Virus record (IMG/VR): IMGVR_UViG_3300021961_008384
Coordinates: 1 to 38,389 of that record
From: a virus
DNA length: 38,389 bases
Direction: 5' to 3' (one strand)
Part shown: one piece after another, positions 6,443 through 14,968 of the stretch
Position numbering within the stretch: the stretch's first letter is position 1
Layout: every line of letters begins with the position of its first letter
Made by a program: the position numbers and the translations under genes
Notes under the pieces: generated by a model
The model's input: only the letters and a program-made list of their open reading frames with translations
What the model was told of the DNA's origin: nothing
The model's database searches: none

Positions 6443-7506
6443 TAAAAGTAATCTTCCATTGTGCCTTCTCTATAAAGGTCTTGAGTGAGACAGTGTACTC
6501 CACCGTCCCAAAACCAACGATGTCTTTGATTACATATAATTGGTTCTATCTTGTGTTTTTTAAGAAAATTAAAAACTTTTTCGTTGTAATTATTAACTAA
6601 TACACACTCTTCGTTTATAGAGAGCATATTAACTTCAAAAACTGTTTCTTCGCAATAGCCAACCCAATCACCTAGCCAACTTTCAACATAGCCGATCAGT
6701 CTATCGTTGTCCTCTTCACCTTCGATCCACCACTTGCCTCCTACTTTTGCTTTCATTTTACGAAACGGAGATAGCTGATCCCAGTACTTGTCTTCCAAAT
6801 AACAGATATCCCATCCAGGAAATTTCTCATTATAGTTTTGAAGATCATGCAGAGTTACAATGACTCCTGGTTTTAATATGCACCAAGTAGCATCGCCGTG
6901 TCCTCCCATCTCTTCGGTGGCTTGTATGTTAACTCTAAATCCTTCTGACTCCCATTTGTTTTTGTGATATTCAATTAATGGCGAGTCTTTCCACCCAGGC
7001 TGATTGGTACCCCAAAAGATATCTTTGCCTAATAGATGTATGAAAGAAGTACTCAGTAACCTCTGTTGATCTGGCGTTTGTGGTCCATTAATATGCATCT
7101 CATAGGTGTAACTAGAGTCTGAATAATCCATATATTCTTTTGGAAAATGTAACTTGTCTTTGCCTATTTGGCTGAACAGTGTTTGATATTCTGGAAGATT
7201 ATTCGCCACATAAACATTTTCTCCAATAACTGCCATATCATCTCTGGTTTGTTGAGGCGGTTTTCTTGCATATTGAGATAGATCTACAGGAGTGTTCTCC
7301 ATATTAGGTCTGTGTACTTCTACGCCAAAACTTTTAAGAGTACGACTTAGATTTTCTAAATCTTCTTTGGTCTCTTCAATCACTCGTGCTAGTGGTGATA
7401 GAATTTTATTATCTTTTAAATGTTTAAATTTTTCAATTGGAAATACATCTCCCACAAGACAGGTTTTTAGTGGATGAAATGTACAATAGCCTTTTACTGG
7501 TATCAT
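6442..7506 (-). CDS. Amidinotransferase-like protein (arginine deiminase / GATM superfamily), 354 aa
   Basis: The family transfers an amidino group from arginine, or hydrolyses guanidines, through a cysteine intermediate. The catalytic pieces are visible: EEMGGHGDATWCILKPG with H203 and D205, and GGVHCLTQDL with C339 near the C terminus. The N terminus MIPVKGYCTFHPLKTCLVGD matches the usual first strand, which supports ATG 7506; a longer frame extends upstream but would overlap the divergent gene at 7550. Its sequence is only distantly similar to the second amidinotransferase at 12160, so it may act on a different acceptor. It heads a leftward operon with the PRMT-like methyltransferase. A -10-like box ends 7 nt before the ATG. 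Confidence 0.88.
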   Translation of the reverse strand: MIPVKGYCTFHPLKTCLVGDVFPIEKFKHLKDNKILSPLARVIEETKEDLENLSRTLKSFGVEVHRPNMENTPVDLSQYARKPPQQTRDDMAVIGENVYVANNLPEYQTLFSQIGKDKLHFPKEYMDYSDSSYTYEMHINGPQTPDQQRLLSTSFIHLLGKDIFWGTNQPGWKDSPLIEYHKNKWESEGFRVNIQATEEMGGHGDATWCILKPGVIVTLHDLQNYNEKFPGWDICYLEDKYWDQLSPFRKMKAKVGGKWWIEGEEDNDRLIGYVESWLGDWVGYCEETVFEVNMLSINEECVLVNNYNEKVFNFLKKHKIEPIICNQRHRWFWDGGVHCLTQDLYREGTMEDYF

Positions 7507-7513
7507 CACATTA

Positions 7514-7542
7514 ATTATACTAGGTTTAGTTGTTGTTGTAAA
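7514..7542 (-). promoter_or_regulatory. Sigma70-like promoter, possible leaderless start
   Basis: Minus strand: TTTACA (7537-7542), a 17-nt spacer, TATAAT (7514-7519), then 7 nt to ATG 7506. No Shine-Dalgarno site lies between. Plausible, but AT-rich sequence can give this by chance. Confidence 0.4.
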
Positions 7543-7549
7543 TAAGAAT

Positions 7550-8521
7550 ATGCTTATAGATGCTGACGCCCATATTGCCACACCAGATTGTTTCGAAACA
7601 CTCAACAATAATCAATTCATCGACAGGTATCTAACACATTATCAAAAAACTGGTAATTTAAAAACAGCAGAACAACAAAAAAAAGAAGCACAAGAGCTAG
7701 GAGTTACTCATCAAGTCTTGAATTTTTTTGGTGCTAATACAGGATTAAACTATCAACACTCTCCTGACGATGCAGTAAAAATTGCACAAGTTTATAACAA
7801 TTCTATGTCTACTGTTGTAAACAACAGTGATGGGTTCTTTTCAGCCACCGGTTGGATACCTATGCAAAATACATCAGCATCATTAACAGAAATAGATAGA
7901 ATTAAAAAGCTAAATCTTTTTGCAGTGTTTGTAGATGATACTATTGCTTGGGGCAGAGCCGAGTGGGCAAAAACAATCTTTAAAAAATGTGCAGAACTAA
8001 ATCTTCCTGTGTACATTCATTTTACAAAAGTTGAGCACAATGTTAATAACAGTTTAATGGATATTGATGATGACGATATTATTAAAAAGTTACAGCTCAA
8101 TACGTGGAACTTACAATGTAACCTAGATGGCTCAATTGATTTTTTAAAAATGCTGTATAGTGTGATAGAGAGTGAGTGGTTGGACGAGTTTAAAACAATT
8201 AAATTTGTAATTGCTGAACGAGGAATTGATTGGATCAAACCGTTTGTTCAATTTTGTGATAAACATACAGGCAAAGATACGCTTTCCTTATTACAAAAAC
8301 ATTTTTGGTTTACTACCGAACCAGAACACAAAAATTTTATACAAGACGCAGAATATATAGGATGGAATAAAGTTTTATTTGCAAGTGATCACGGACACAA
8401 TGCAGATTGTGGAGGTGCTAATTTTGGTTATGATTTAGATACTATTAAAAAATTTAATCTACAAACAGATATAGTTGAATTAATCACTTATAAAAATTTT
8501 CAGCAGTTAATTCGTTCGTAA
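7550..8521 (+). CDS. Amidohydrolase family 2 (TIM-barrel metal hydrolase)
   Basis: A 323-aa protein, typical in length for the ACMSD-like amidohydrolase-2 family. The first strand reads MLIDADAHIATPDCF, with H8 and neighbouring Asp residues in place of the usual HxH or DxH metal site. VYIHFTK (H157) fits the strand-5 histidine and LFASDHGHN (D280) fits the C-terminal catalytic aspartate (SDxPH in relatives). These proteins hydrolyse or decarboxylate small ring or amide compounds. It is divergent from the amidinotransferase and convergent with the SGNH-type gene, which it overlaps by 22 nt. The substrate is unknown; context suggests a nitrogen-containing sugar or guanidine compound, which is inference. 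Confidence 0.82.
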   Translation: MLIDADAHIATPDCFETLNNNQFIDRYLTHYQKTGNLKTAEQQKKEAQELGVTHQVLNFFGANTGLNYQHSPDDAVKIAQVYNNSMSTVVNNSDGFFSATGWIPMQNTSASLTEIDRIKKLNLFAVFVDDTIAWGRAEWAKTIFKKCAELNLPVYIHFTKVEHNVNNSLMDIDDDDIIKKLQLNTWNLQCNLDGSIDFLKMLYSVIESEWLDEFKTIKFVIAERGIDWIKPFVQFCDKHTGKDTLSLLQKHFWFTTEPEHKNFIQDAEYIGWNKVLFASDHGHNADCGGANFGYDLDTIKKFNLQTDIVELITYKNFQQLIRS

Positions 8522-9108
8522 ACTTTATCAGCCCACTGCTGATTCTGTTCCACAGTCATATGATTGATTGTGCCTATACCCCACCCGTCTTTCTCACCTG
8601 CGGTTTTGGAAAAAGCGAACAAGCTCTCATCTATAAATGTCCCAGACTGTAATCTTATTCCAGCGTTCTTACCTGCAGTCTCAAATGGTTTGAATGACCA
8701 CATCTGTAAGAGTTTTTTATCCACTTTGGACAGCACGTGTTGATCAAAATACTTTATAGCATATTCGTAAGACAACTCGTCTTTATCATAGGAGTGAAGA
8801 TACTTCCAATAGTCATCTAGAGCTCGATACACATTGGTATCCACACCCTCCAGTGGTTGTGTGTTAGCACTCAGTATCAAGTTAGGATGATATAGTCTGT
8901 AAGGTTCAGTCCAACAGAACACACAGATATCAGGCAAACGATGTTGCTCTTTCAAACGATTGAACTGCATTATTGTTGTCCATATGCTCCTGCCAGGCTC
9001 TCCCCAATGCACGATACGAGCATTCAGTTTCTTAGACAGCAATACACACCAACTCTCAGATTCTCGACCTGCACAAAAACTATCACCAAAATATCCTATT
9101 GTTGTCAT
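8500..9108 (-). CDS. SGNH/GDSL-type hydrolase-like protein
   Basis: A 202-aa protein with SGNH-like blocks: GDSFCAG at 8-14 (nucleophile S10), GEPGRSIW as the block II region, and NHMTVEQN near the C terminus with H183 as the candidate catalytic base. The block III GxND motif is not clear (CWTEPYR occupies that place). The family includes esterases and acyl or acetyl hydrolases, many acting on carbohydrate acetyl groups. No signal peptide is present, so it acts in the cytoplasm or is packaged. Its 3' end overlaps the amidohydrolase gene. I am fairly sure of the fold and unsure of activity. Confidence 0.72.
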   Translation of the reverse strand: MTTIGYFGDSFCAGRESESWCVLLSKKLNARIVHWGEPGRSIWTTIMQFNRLKEQHRLPDICVFCWTEPYRLYHPNLILSANTQPLEGVDTNVYRALDDYWKYLHSYDKDELSYEYAIKYFDQHVLSKVDKKLLQMWSFKPFETAGKNAGIRLQSGTFIDESLFAFSKTAGEKDGWGIGTINHMTVEQNQQWADKVYERINC

Positions 9109-9133
9109 TTAATGATAATTATCAGTATATATT

Positions 9134-9658
9134 ATGAAGTATTCATACTCTGACTGGAATGGTAAAACAGGTACTATACCTGTGTTCTGGAACAAAGAAC
9201 ATTACCTGAATTCAGGCTGGTACAGACATCCTGATCGTACACACGGATTTTCTACAGAGGATACCAACTATAAAATATATGGTGATAATTTAGGAGTATA
9301 TATTCCAAAGACTCTTAACTCTACATTTGAACAAGCATTTGATTTTTTTAATTTAGATGAAATAGTATTCTCTTTATCTATGTACGAACCTGGAATGATA
9401 CTGCCTTGGCACAGAGACAACTACCCAACCTACAGCAAAAATAAAGGCATAGTAGAACCAGAAGGCATAGTGAGAGTTATGGTGTTTTTAGAAGATTCTG
9501 CTCCTGGCCACCAATTGTGGATTGATAATAAAATGTGTACAGGCCCTGCAGGATCTTGGTTTGCTTGGCAAGGCAGAACTAAACATATGGCGGCAAACCT
9601 TGGAGAAGTTAATCGTTACGTAATGCAGATTACTGGCATTCTCCCTGAGCAATCTTAA
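9134..9658 (+). CDS. 2OG-Fe(II) oxygenase-like / aspartyl hydroxylase-like cupin
   Basis: A 174-aa protein with the iron triad of 2-oxoglutarate dioxygenases: H93-R-D95 in LPWHRDNYP and the distal H151 in RTKHMAANLGEVNR, with R161 as a candidate 2OG anchor. The middle (VRVMVFLEDSAPGHQLWID) is the usual beta-strand stretch. Length and layout are close to small aspartyl/asparaginyl-hydroxylase-like or prolyl-hydroxylase-like phage enzymes. The substrate is unknown. It is divergent from the SGNH-type gene and overlaps the convergent glycosyltransferase-like gene by 29 nt. Confidence 0.82.
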   Translation: MKYSYSDWNGKTGTIPVFWNKEHYLNSGWYRHPDRTHGFSTEDTNYKIYGDNLGVYIPKTLNSTFEQAFDFFNLDEIVFSLSMYEPGMILPWHRDNYPTYSKNKGIVEPEGIVRVMVFLEDSAPGHQLWIDNKMCTGPAGSWFAWQGRTKHMAANLGEVNRYVMQITGILPEQS

Positions 9659-10574
9659 ATTCACTATTCCAGTTGTTGTTTTCAAAGTGCAGTTTGTTGT
9701 GTATTAAAATATCTTTGAGCTTGTCATACACATCAAAAGGATTTTGTTGAGCAAGTTTGTGCATAGAATCCAACACCATAAAAAATCTTTTAGACATATC
9801 TGGTTCGTCATCATACGATTCATCTATCACAGGCGCAAAACTTTTAAATCCTAGTTTACGAAATGCTTTTAAATGTCCAGGAGATCCAAATATTACAAAA
9901 GGTCTGCCAGCCACCATGGGTTTGGCCTGTTTCTCTGAAAACATAGCAAACTTTGGACTTATAACTGTTTCAACCATTGAACTATAATAGGTTTGATTAT
10001 ATATCTCAGGATCAATAAGATCTGAACACCTTATTTGACTGCCTGAAATAAATGTTTCTGCTGTGTGTTGCTGTGGACGCATTACATACTTGCTCCAACT
10101 ACCTTTGTTCACATCTTTTCCATAATAAGTTAACAAAGTTGAAGACATTACTGGATGTTGTTGAATAAGAGAGTAAATTATATCTTTAGTATCATTCCAT
10201 TCGCCTAGTAATAAATCAAATCGCAGATTAGTTTTTTTTATTTCATAATTAACACAAAGATCTAACAGTTTTTTACATTCAGAATTACGTTTATATAATT
10301 GCCATCCTTCAAAAAACATTTCGTTAATATAATGTAAATTAGATATATCTTTGTGAATAGGTACACAGTTAGCAAAGAAAGTACAGCGAGAAGAATCAAA
10401 TTCTTCTACAAAATCTACAGTTCCAAAAAAGTCATTATTCAGTTCGTAGTTCAATCCAGGCTGACCCAATTTAATGTAGATGTGATCCGCAGTTGCAAGA
10501 GCATTGTTAATTGACTCTCTTAACCTATTAACCTCCGCAGTTCCTCCTGCCCAACTAGTAATTAATTTTTTCAT
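9630..10574 (-). CDS. Glycosyltransferase-like protein (paralogue 3 of 5)
   Basis: A 314-aa protein. The C-terminal signature is FSEKQAKPM, then GRPFVIFGSPGHLKAFRKLG, FKSFAPVIDESYDDEPD and a helix with KRFFMVLDSM. This is the same family as the genes at 2640, 4666, 10571 and 19185; the N-terminal half differs, as expected if acceptor binding varies. It is the last gene of a leftward operon (12138 down to 9630); its ATG overlaps the stop of the previous paralogue (ATGA at 10571-10574). The exact enzymatic activity is inferred only. Confidence 0.8.
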   Translation of the reverse strand: MKKLITSWAGGTAEVNRLRESINNALATADHIYIKLGQPGLNYELNNDFFGTVDFVEEFDSSRCTFFANCVPIHKDISNLHYINEMFFEGWQLYKRNSECKKLLDLCVNYEIKKTNLRFDLLLGEWNDTKDIIYSLIQQHPVMSSTLLTYYGKDVNKGSWSKYVMRPQQHTAETFISGSQIRCSDLIDPEIYNQTYYSSMVETVISPKFAMFSEKQAKPMVAGRPFVIFGSPGHLKAFRKLGFKSFAPVIDESYDDEPDMSKRFFMVLDSMHKLAQQNPFDVYDKLKDILIHNKLHFENNNWNSEFKIAQGECQ

Positions 10575-11539
10575 AATAACACTGCTTCAATCTTGTTTTG
10601 ATTATGACTTAAATATATTTTTTTATTATGCTCTAATAACGGTTCTAAGTCTTTTTGTAAAAAATTTAAATCGTCCAAAGACATAGTTGCAATTTTATCA
10701 ATTTCTTTGTTCATTCTATCTAATCTTTCTTCACCGGTATACTGATCATAAGATTCGTCAATTATATTTGAAAATGTTTTATAACCTATTTTCTGTAGGT
10801 TAGATAGATAATTTTTTGGGCCAAATACTATAAACGGTGTTTTTGTAAAAAGAGCTCTACCTGTTTTTTCAGTTGGATAAAATGTAATTCCATTATGCCA
10901 AGTTTCACATACTACATCTAAAAAAAAGTCATTGTATTTGTCTATGATGTAAAAAGCCTTGTCCCAATTAATATATCCATTGTCAGCGGCAACTGGGTCT
11001 TTGTTTAAAGGTAAAACAGGATAAAAATTTTTAATATTATTTTTTAGTTCTATGTTTTCAGTTTGTTTTAAATAGTAGTTGATAGGAAACTCTTTTTGTT
11101 GAAATGTTTGTAAAGTTTTATCTCTATGATACAAATACAAGTAACTTGATAAACACAATCTAAAAAATCTCGCAGATCCTACAAAACAACCAAAATGTTT
11201 TTTTATTTGTTTATTGTATTCGTACGGTCCTTTATGAGTTTGTCCTGCTAAAAAAACATCACAGCCAAGAAATCTAAAAATGTTAGGCCAATAGTTTGGT
11301 TGTAATAAATTTCCTGTTTCAATTTTTATTCTATTTTTATCTATTCTGTTATTATTACAAAAATTTTCTAAAATATCAATTAGTGTTCTATTATTATGAT
11401 AAATTTCTTTTAGATCTGGCCCCTCACCAATAACCAATGTAAGATTATCGTTGTTTATTTTAAAAGATTCTAAACATTCATAAAGTTCTTCGGTGTTAAG
11501 AATTTCTTTTTCTAAAACAAATATTTCAAAAGTAATCAT
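10571..11539 (-). CDS. Glycosyltransferase-like protein (paralogue 4 of 5)
   Basis: About 322 aa from ATG 11539, which overlaps the stop of the upstream gene in a TAATG arrangement; a longer in-frame start at 11572 would overlap it further and is less likely. The C-terminal signature reads FYPTEKTGRALF, TKTPFIVFGPKNYLSNLQKI, GYKTFSNIIDESYDQYTGEE. The N-terminal half contains a second alpha/beta-like region (LTLVIGEGPDLKEIYHNNR). It is strongly AT-rich like its neighbours. Two paralogues side by side suggest sequential sugar additions or duplication followed by divergence. Confidence 0.8.
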   Translation of the reverse strand: MITFEIFVLEKEILNTEELYECLESFKINNDNLTLVIGEGPDLKEIYHNNRTLIDILENFCNNNRIDKNRIKIETGNLLQPNYWPNIFRFLGCDVFLAGQTHKGPYEYNKQIKKHFGCFVGSARFFRLCLSSYLYLYHRDKTLQTFQQKEFPINYYLKQTENIELKNNIKNFYPVLPLNKDPVAADNGYINWDKAFYIIDKYNDFFLDVVCETWHNGITFYPTEKTGRALFTKTPFIVFGPKNYLSNLQKIGYKTFSNIIDESYDQYTGEERLDRMNKEIDKIATMSLDDLNFLQKDLEPLLEHNKKIYLSHNQNKIEAVLL

Positions 11540-12138
11540 TATAAAAAATAATACTCCATTAGGGTTTCGCACTTGATACCTTTAGTGCGTGATATAAAAG
11601 ACTGTATGGGTTCACAGTCTTTCCAATGAAACTGATTATGATACATTGGCTGATAAGAAAATGTTGCATTAAAAGATTGATCGTTGTTTAACAAAAAAGT
11701 TACTTCACTATCTATATGTTTAAAAGGTTCTAAAAATTTATCTTTAGAATCAATTAATTCAAATTCATAATTGTTGTATTCATTATTATTCTTTTCAATT
11801 ATAAGATCTAGAGGAATAACTGGTAAATTTAAATATTTGGCCACCATAATTCTGCTTCCGCCTGGATGAATATTAATATTTTTGTTTGCATATAATCCCA
11901 CTAATGGTTGGTTAAATTGATGAGTATTTTTTAAATTTTTAAACAGCATTCTTACATTATGAAATGTAATATCATAAGGATCTTTTTCTATAAAAATTCT
12001 AGCTAATCTTTCTAATTCGTTTTCCCAATCAAAATCAATTACCGTAGTGGGAAACTGTTTAAACCGTTTAATACAGTGATTAGACTCTACTATTTGGTAA
12101 ATCCATTTCACTAACTCTGATTCGTTTAGGAGTTTCAT
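11539..12138 (-). CDS. ParB/sulfiredoxin-like domain protein, about 199 aa
   Basis: First gene of the leftward operon with two glycosyltransferase-like genes. The segment NINIHPGGSRIMVAKYLNLP followed by VIPLDLII resembles the ParB-like nuclease/sulfiredoxin signature (GxHR.xAA..L....IPV), with HPGGSR in place of GxHR. That fold binds nucleotides and occurs in proteins unrelated to plasmid partition. The rest has no family I recognise. I chose ATG 12138 (MKLLNESELVKW); an ATG at 12156 or a GTG at 12159 would add a few residues and come very close to the divergent amidinotransferase gene at 12160. Confidence 0.65.
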   Translation of the reverse strand: MKLLNESELVKWIYQIVESNHCIKRFKQFPTTVIDFDWENELERLARIFIEKDPYDITFHNVRMLFKNLKNTHQFNQPLVGLYANKNINIHPGGSRIMVAKYLNLPVIPLDLIIEKNNNEYNNYEFELIDSKDKFLEPFKHIDSEVTFLLNNDQSFNATFSYQPMYHNQFHWKDCEPIQSFISRTKGIKCETLMEYYFL

Positions 12139-12159
12139 ACTGCTATTTAAATACATCAC

Positions 12160-13176
12160 ATGAAGGTTCTCACTAAAAACGAATACTCGCCATTAAAATC
12201 TGTAATTGTAGGTAGACCTGAATATGCCAGCTGGCCTGTGGGCGACAACTTCTTTGATACTATGCTTAATTTAAGCACATTCAAAGGTCGTCCTGACAGA
12301 GGTACACTGCCAGAAAAAGTCATACAAGAAGCTCGAGAAGATGCTTATCTTTTTATTGATTTGTTAGAAGACGAAGGAGTCACTGTCTATAGGCCAGAAA
12401 TTGTAGATTGGAGAAGAACAATAGCAGGATTAAATCACGTTACCACAGGAATGAGTTCTTGGAGTGCTAGAGATATTTTATTATCTGTGGGAGATATGAT
12501 TATTGAATGTCCTACCCCTTTTGTCAGTAGACAACACGAAGCATCTGCCTATCACGAAATACGAAAACAGGCCATAGCAGATGGATGTCGATGGATTGCG
12601 GCTCCACAACCTCCAATGGAGAAAGCAGAATACAATGTTAAAATTGGCGGTCGAGTAGAACTCACAGAACGATATCCTATCTTTGATGCCGCCAATGTGT
12701 TAAAAATGGACGATAAATTATTGTATCTTTATTCGTCAACAGGCAATATGTCAGGTGCAAAGTGGCTACAAAAAATTGTTGGTTCTGAATTTGAAGTTGT
12801 TGTTTGGGATAATGTATATCCACACGCTCACATCGATTCAACTATTATGCCTATTAGTAAAGATACTGTGATGTTAAATGCTGACCGAGTGTCTGGAGAA
12901 AATCTACCTAAGTTTATTAGACCAATGAAAAAGATTTGGGTACACGATTGTCGGCCTGGCTCTTTTTACAAATTTCCCTACGCATCTAAATGGATAGGAA
13001 TGAATGTGTTGAGTATTAATCCTGAAACGGTTGTGGTTGATGCCATACAAACAGAATTAATCAAACAACTGCAAAATGAAAAGTATAGAGTGATAGAAGT
13101 CACGAACAGACACAATAGAACATTAGGAGGCGGATTTCATTGTATGACCTGTGATCTGGAGAGAGAATGCGGATAG
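12160..13176 (+). CDS. Glycine/inosamine-type amidinotransferase (GATM-like)
   Basis: A 338-aa protein of full family length. The match to GATM and inosamine-phosphate amidinotransferases is strong: IVGRP near the start, PIFDAANV with D176, HAHIDSTIMPI with H224 and D226, KWIGMNVLSI, and the catalytic cysteine C328 in LGGGFHCMTCDLER, which parallels the animal and bacterial enzymes closely. The reaction moves an amidino group from arginine to an amine, for example on glycine, lysine or an aminocyclitol. It opens a three-gene rightward operon: the next gene (nucleotide-sugar dehydrogenase) overlaps by 10 nt. An amino-sugar or related amine is therefore a reasonable acceptor; this is inference. 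Confidence 0.93.
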   Translation: MKVLTKNEYSPLKSVIVGRPEYASWPVGDNFFDTMLNLSTFKGRPDRGTLPEKVIQEAREDAYLFIDLLEDEGVTVYRPEIVDWRRTIAGLNHVTTGMSSWSARDILLSVGDMIIECPTPFVSRQHEASAYHEIRKQAIADGCRWIAAPQPPMEKAEYNVKIGGRVELTERYPIFDAANVLKMDDKLLYLYSSTGNMSGAKWLQKIVGSEFEVVVWDNVYPHAHIDSTIMPISKDTVMLNADRVSGENLPKFIRPMKKIWVHDCRPGSFYKFPYASKWIGMNVLSINPETVVVDAIQTELIKQLQNEKYRVIEVTNRHNRTLGGGFHCMTCDLERECG

Positions 13177-14381
13177 GATTTATAGGATTGGGCAAATTGG
13201 GACTGCCCTGTGCTGAGGAAATGTCACGACAGCATTCCGTAATAGGTTATGACGTTGAACACAGAGTATCTGCACACATAGAGATAACACAAGACATTAA
13301 AAATATTTTTAAAGACACCGAAATAATTTTTATTGCAGTGCCTACACCACACGATCCTCAGTACGATGGATCGCATCCAACCACACAATTACCCAACAAA
13401 GATTTTGATTATTCAACAGTTGTTAATGTTTTAAAACAATGCCAACGATATGCAAACAAGAATCAGATAGTCAGTCTGATCAGCACAGTGTTACCAGGTA
13501 CCACCCGTAGAGAGTTCGCTCAATACACTCGTAATTTTCAATTTGTTTACAATCCTTATTTGATTGCAATGGGTTCTGAAGCCTATGATATGGTCCACCC
13601 TGATATGGTTATTATTGGTACAGAATATGGAGAAGAATCTAGAGCGGCAAAAGTTGTATCACAGTTTTATAAAAAACTTATTCTTAATAATGCACAACAG
13701 ATGACGGGCACGTGGGAGGAAGCAGAAGGATTTAAAATATTCTACAACACAATGATATCTGCTAGACTAGCACTGGTTAATATGATTCAAGATGTGTCAC
13801 AGAGAATTGGTCATATGAATGTGGATAAGATAACTGATGCCTTTAAAAAAGCATCCGTAAGAATAACGGGCAAAGGTTATTACAAAGCAGGAATGGGCGA
13901 TGGAGGTGCTTGTCACCCTAGAGACAATATTGCACTCAGCTGGTTAGCTGAACATTTGGATTTAGGATATGATTTATTTCATGCAATCAGTCATGCTCGA
14001 GAACAGCAGACTCGTAATATGGCCAAGTTTGTAGCAGACATCTGTCGTAAAGAAAATAAACCGTGTGTGATTAACGGCAAAGCCTACAAGCCTTCAGTTC
14101 CATATACTATAGGATCTCCCTCAGTACTTTTAGAACATTATCTAAAAGAACAAGGCGTAGAAGTAATGTTTGCAGACAATGAGACCAAAGATAATGTAAA
14201 TGAAATTATTGATTGTGTATGTGTGATGGCTCACGATCCTCAAACCACATACAATCACACAGGCAAAAAATACGAACAAAAATTATATTTCCAACCAGTT
14301 AAAGGCAATACAATTATAGATCCATGGCGTTGTTTTACGAACAAAAATTATAATGTAATATACTATGGTTCCGGACAATAG
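13167..14381 (+). CDS. UDP-glucose/GDP-mannose dehydrogenase family protein
   Basis: A 404-aa NAD-dependent nucleotide-sugar 6-dehydrogenase. The N-terminal Rossmann motif is MRIGFIGLGKLGLP (G7-x-G9-x2-G12); FIAVPTP and STVLPGTT are typical strand ends; the catalytic cysteine C249 lies in GDGGACHPRDNIAL, the family GGxCxPxD motif. The family oxidises UDP-glucose, UDP-GlcNAc or GDP-mannose to the uronic acid. The C-terminal domain is present, so the gene is complete. It overlaps the amidinotransferase gene by 10 nt and the sulfotransferase-like gene by 17 nt, so the three proteins are made together. The product may feed the glycosyltransferase-like enzymes nearby. Confidence 0.93.
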   Translation: MRIGFIGLGKLGLPCAEEMSRQHSVIGYDVEHRVSAHIEITQDIKNIFKDTEIIFIAVPTPHDPQYDGSHPTTQLPNKDFDYSTVVNVLKQCQRYANKNQIVSLISTVLPGTTRREFAQYTRNFQFVYNPYLIAMGSEAYDMVHPDMVIIGTEYGEESRAAKVVSQFYKKLILNNAQQMTGTWEEAEGFKIFYNTMISARLALVNMIQDVSQRIGHMNVDKITDAFKKASVRITGKGYYKAGMGDGGACHPRDNIALSWLAEHLDLGYDLFHAISHAREQQTRNMAKFVADICRKENKPCVINGKAYKPSVPYTIGSPSVLLEHYLKEQGVEVMFADNETKDNVNEIIDCVCVMAHDPQTTYNHTGKKYEQKLYFQPVKGNTIIDPWRCFTNKNYNVIYYGSGQ

Positions 14382-14955
14382 AACTTTCAGCTGGAATGCT
14401 GGACTTTTGAAAAAAGATCATATGGTATTTCATAGAACCAATAAATCTGCTGGTACATATTTCTTTAATCTATTACTAGCAAATGATTGGAAAGAAATAC
14501 AAGAGCACGAAATAGATGAGCTCGATCATCATTTTGGAATTATTCTGGATCCATATCAGAGAAGAGCCAAAGCCATTACAGAAAGAATTTTTATGGCCAA
14601 CCAACAGTCTAGAATAGATGATGCTGAATTTTTAAGACTGATTGAAGATGCGTGTGTGCTTGATGAGCATATGATACCTTACTCTACACAGTTTAAAGAT
14701 GTACCGCGATTGACTCTGTTTCCGTTGATAAAAACTCATAACATTGTGACTGTTATCACAGAGTTTTTAGCTCAGTATAATATTACTCTATTACTGAAAA
14801 ACATAGACGCACACGAATCAAACTCAGAGAAACTAAACGTGCATAACAAAGTGTATGCAAAGTTAAAATGGGGTGTATTTGAGCACGTTTTTAAAGAAGA
14901 TATACTGTTGTACGAAGAAACTTTAAAAAATTTTATAAATACTTGCAAAAAGTAA
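14365..14955 (+). CDS. Sulfotransferase-like protein
   Basis: A 196-aa protein, third gene of the operon. The N terminus has VFHRTNKSAGTYFFNLLL (21-38), like the 5'-phosphosulfate loop of carbohydrate sulfotransferases (K.AGT), and GIILDPYQRRAKAIT (58-71), like the 3'-phosphate-binding RDPYxR segment with LDP in place of RDP. The rest is diverged and the protein is shorter than most sulfotransferases. If active it would use PAPS to sulfate a sugar or protein. The assignment rests on two short motifs and context, so it is moderate. The stop is followed by only 13 nt before the next gene. Confidence 0.62.
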   Translation: MVPDNRTFSWNAGLLKKDHMVFHRTNKSAGTYFFNLLLANDWKEIQEHEIDELDHHFGIILDPYQRRAKAITERIFMANQQSRIDDAEFLRLIEDACVLDEHMIPYSTQFKDVPRLTLFPLIKTHNIVTVITEFLAQYNITLLLKNIDAHESNSEKLNVHNKVYAKLKWGVFEHVFKEDILLYEETLKNFINTCKK

Positions 14956-14968
14956 AGGAACATTTAAA

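Noticed and set aside
7507-7608. N-terminal extension of the amidinotransferase at 6442
   Set aside because: It would overlap the start of the divergent amidohydrolase gene, and the family N terminus begins at ATG 7506.
11539-12138. True ParB partition protein
   Set aside because: Only a short ParB-like nucleotide-binding segment is present; no helix-turn-helix, no parA neighbour, and the operon is of glycosyltransferase-like genes.
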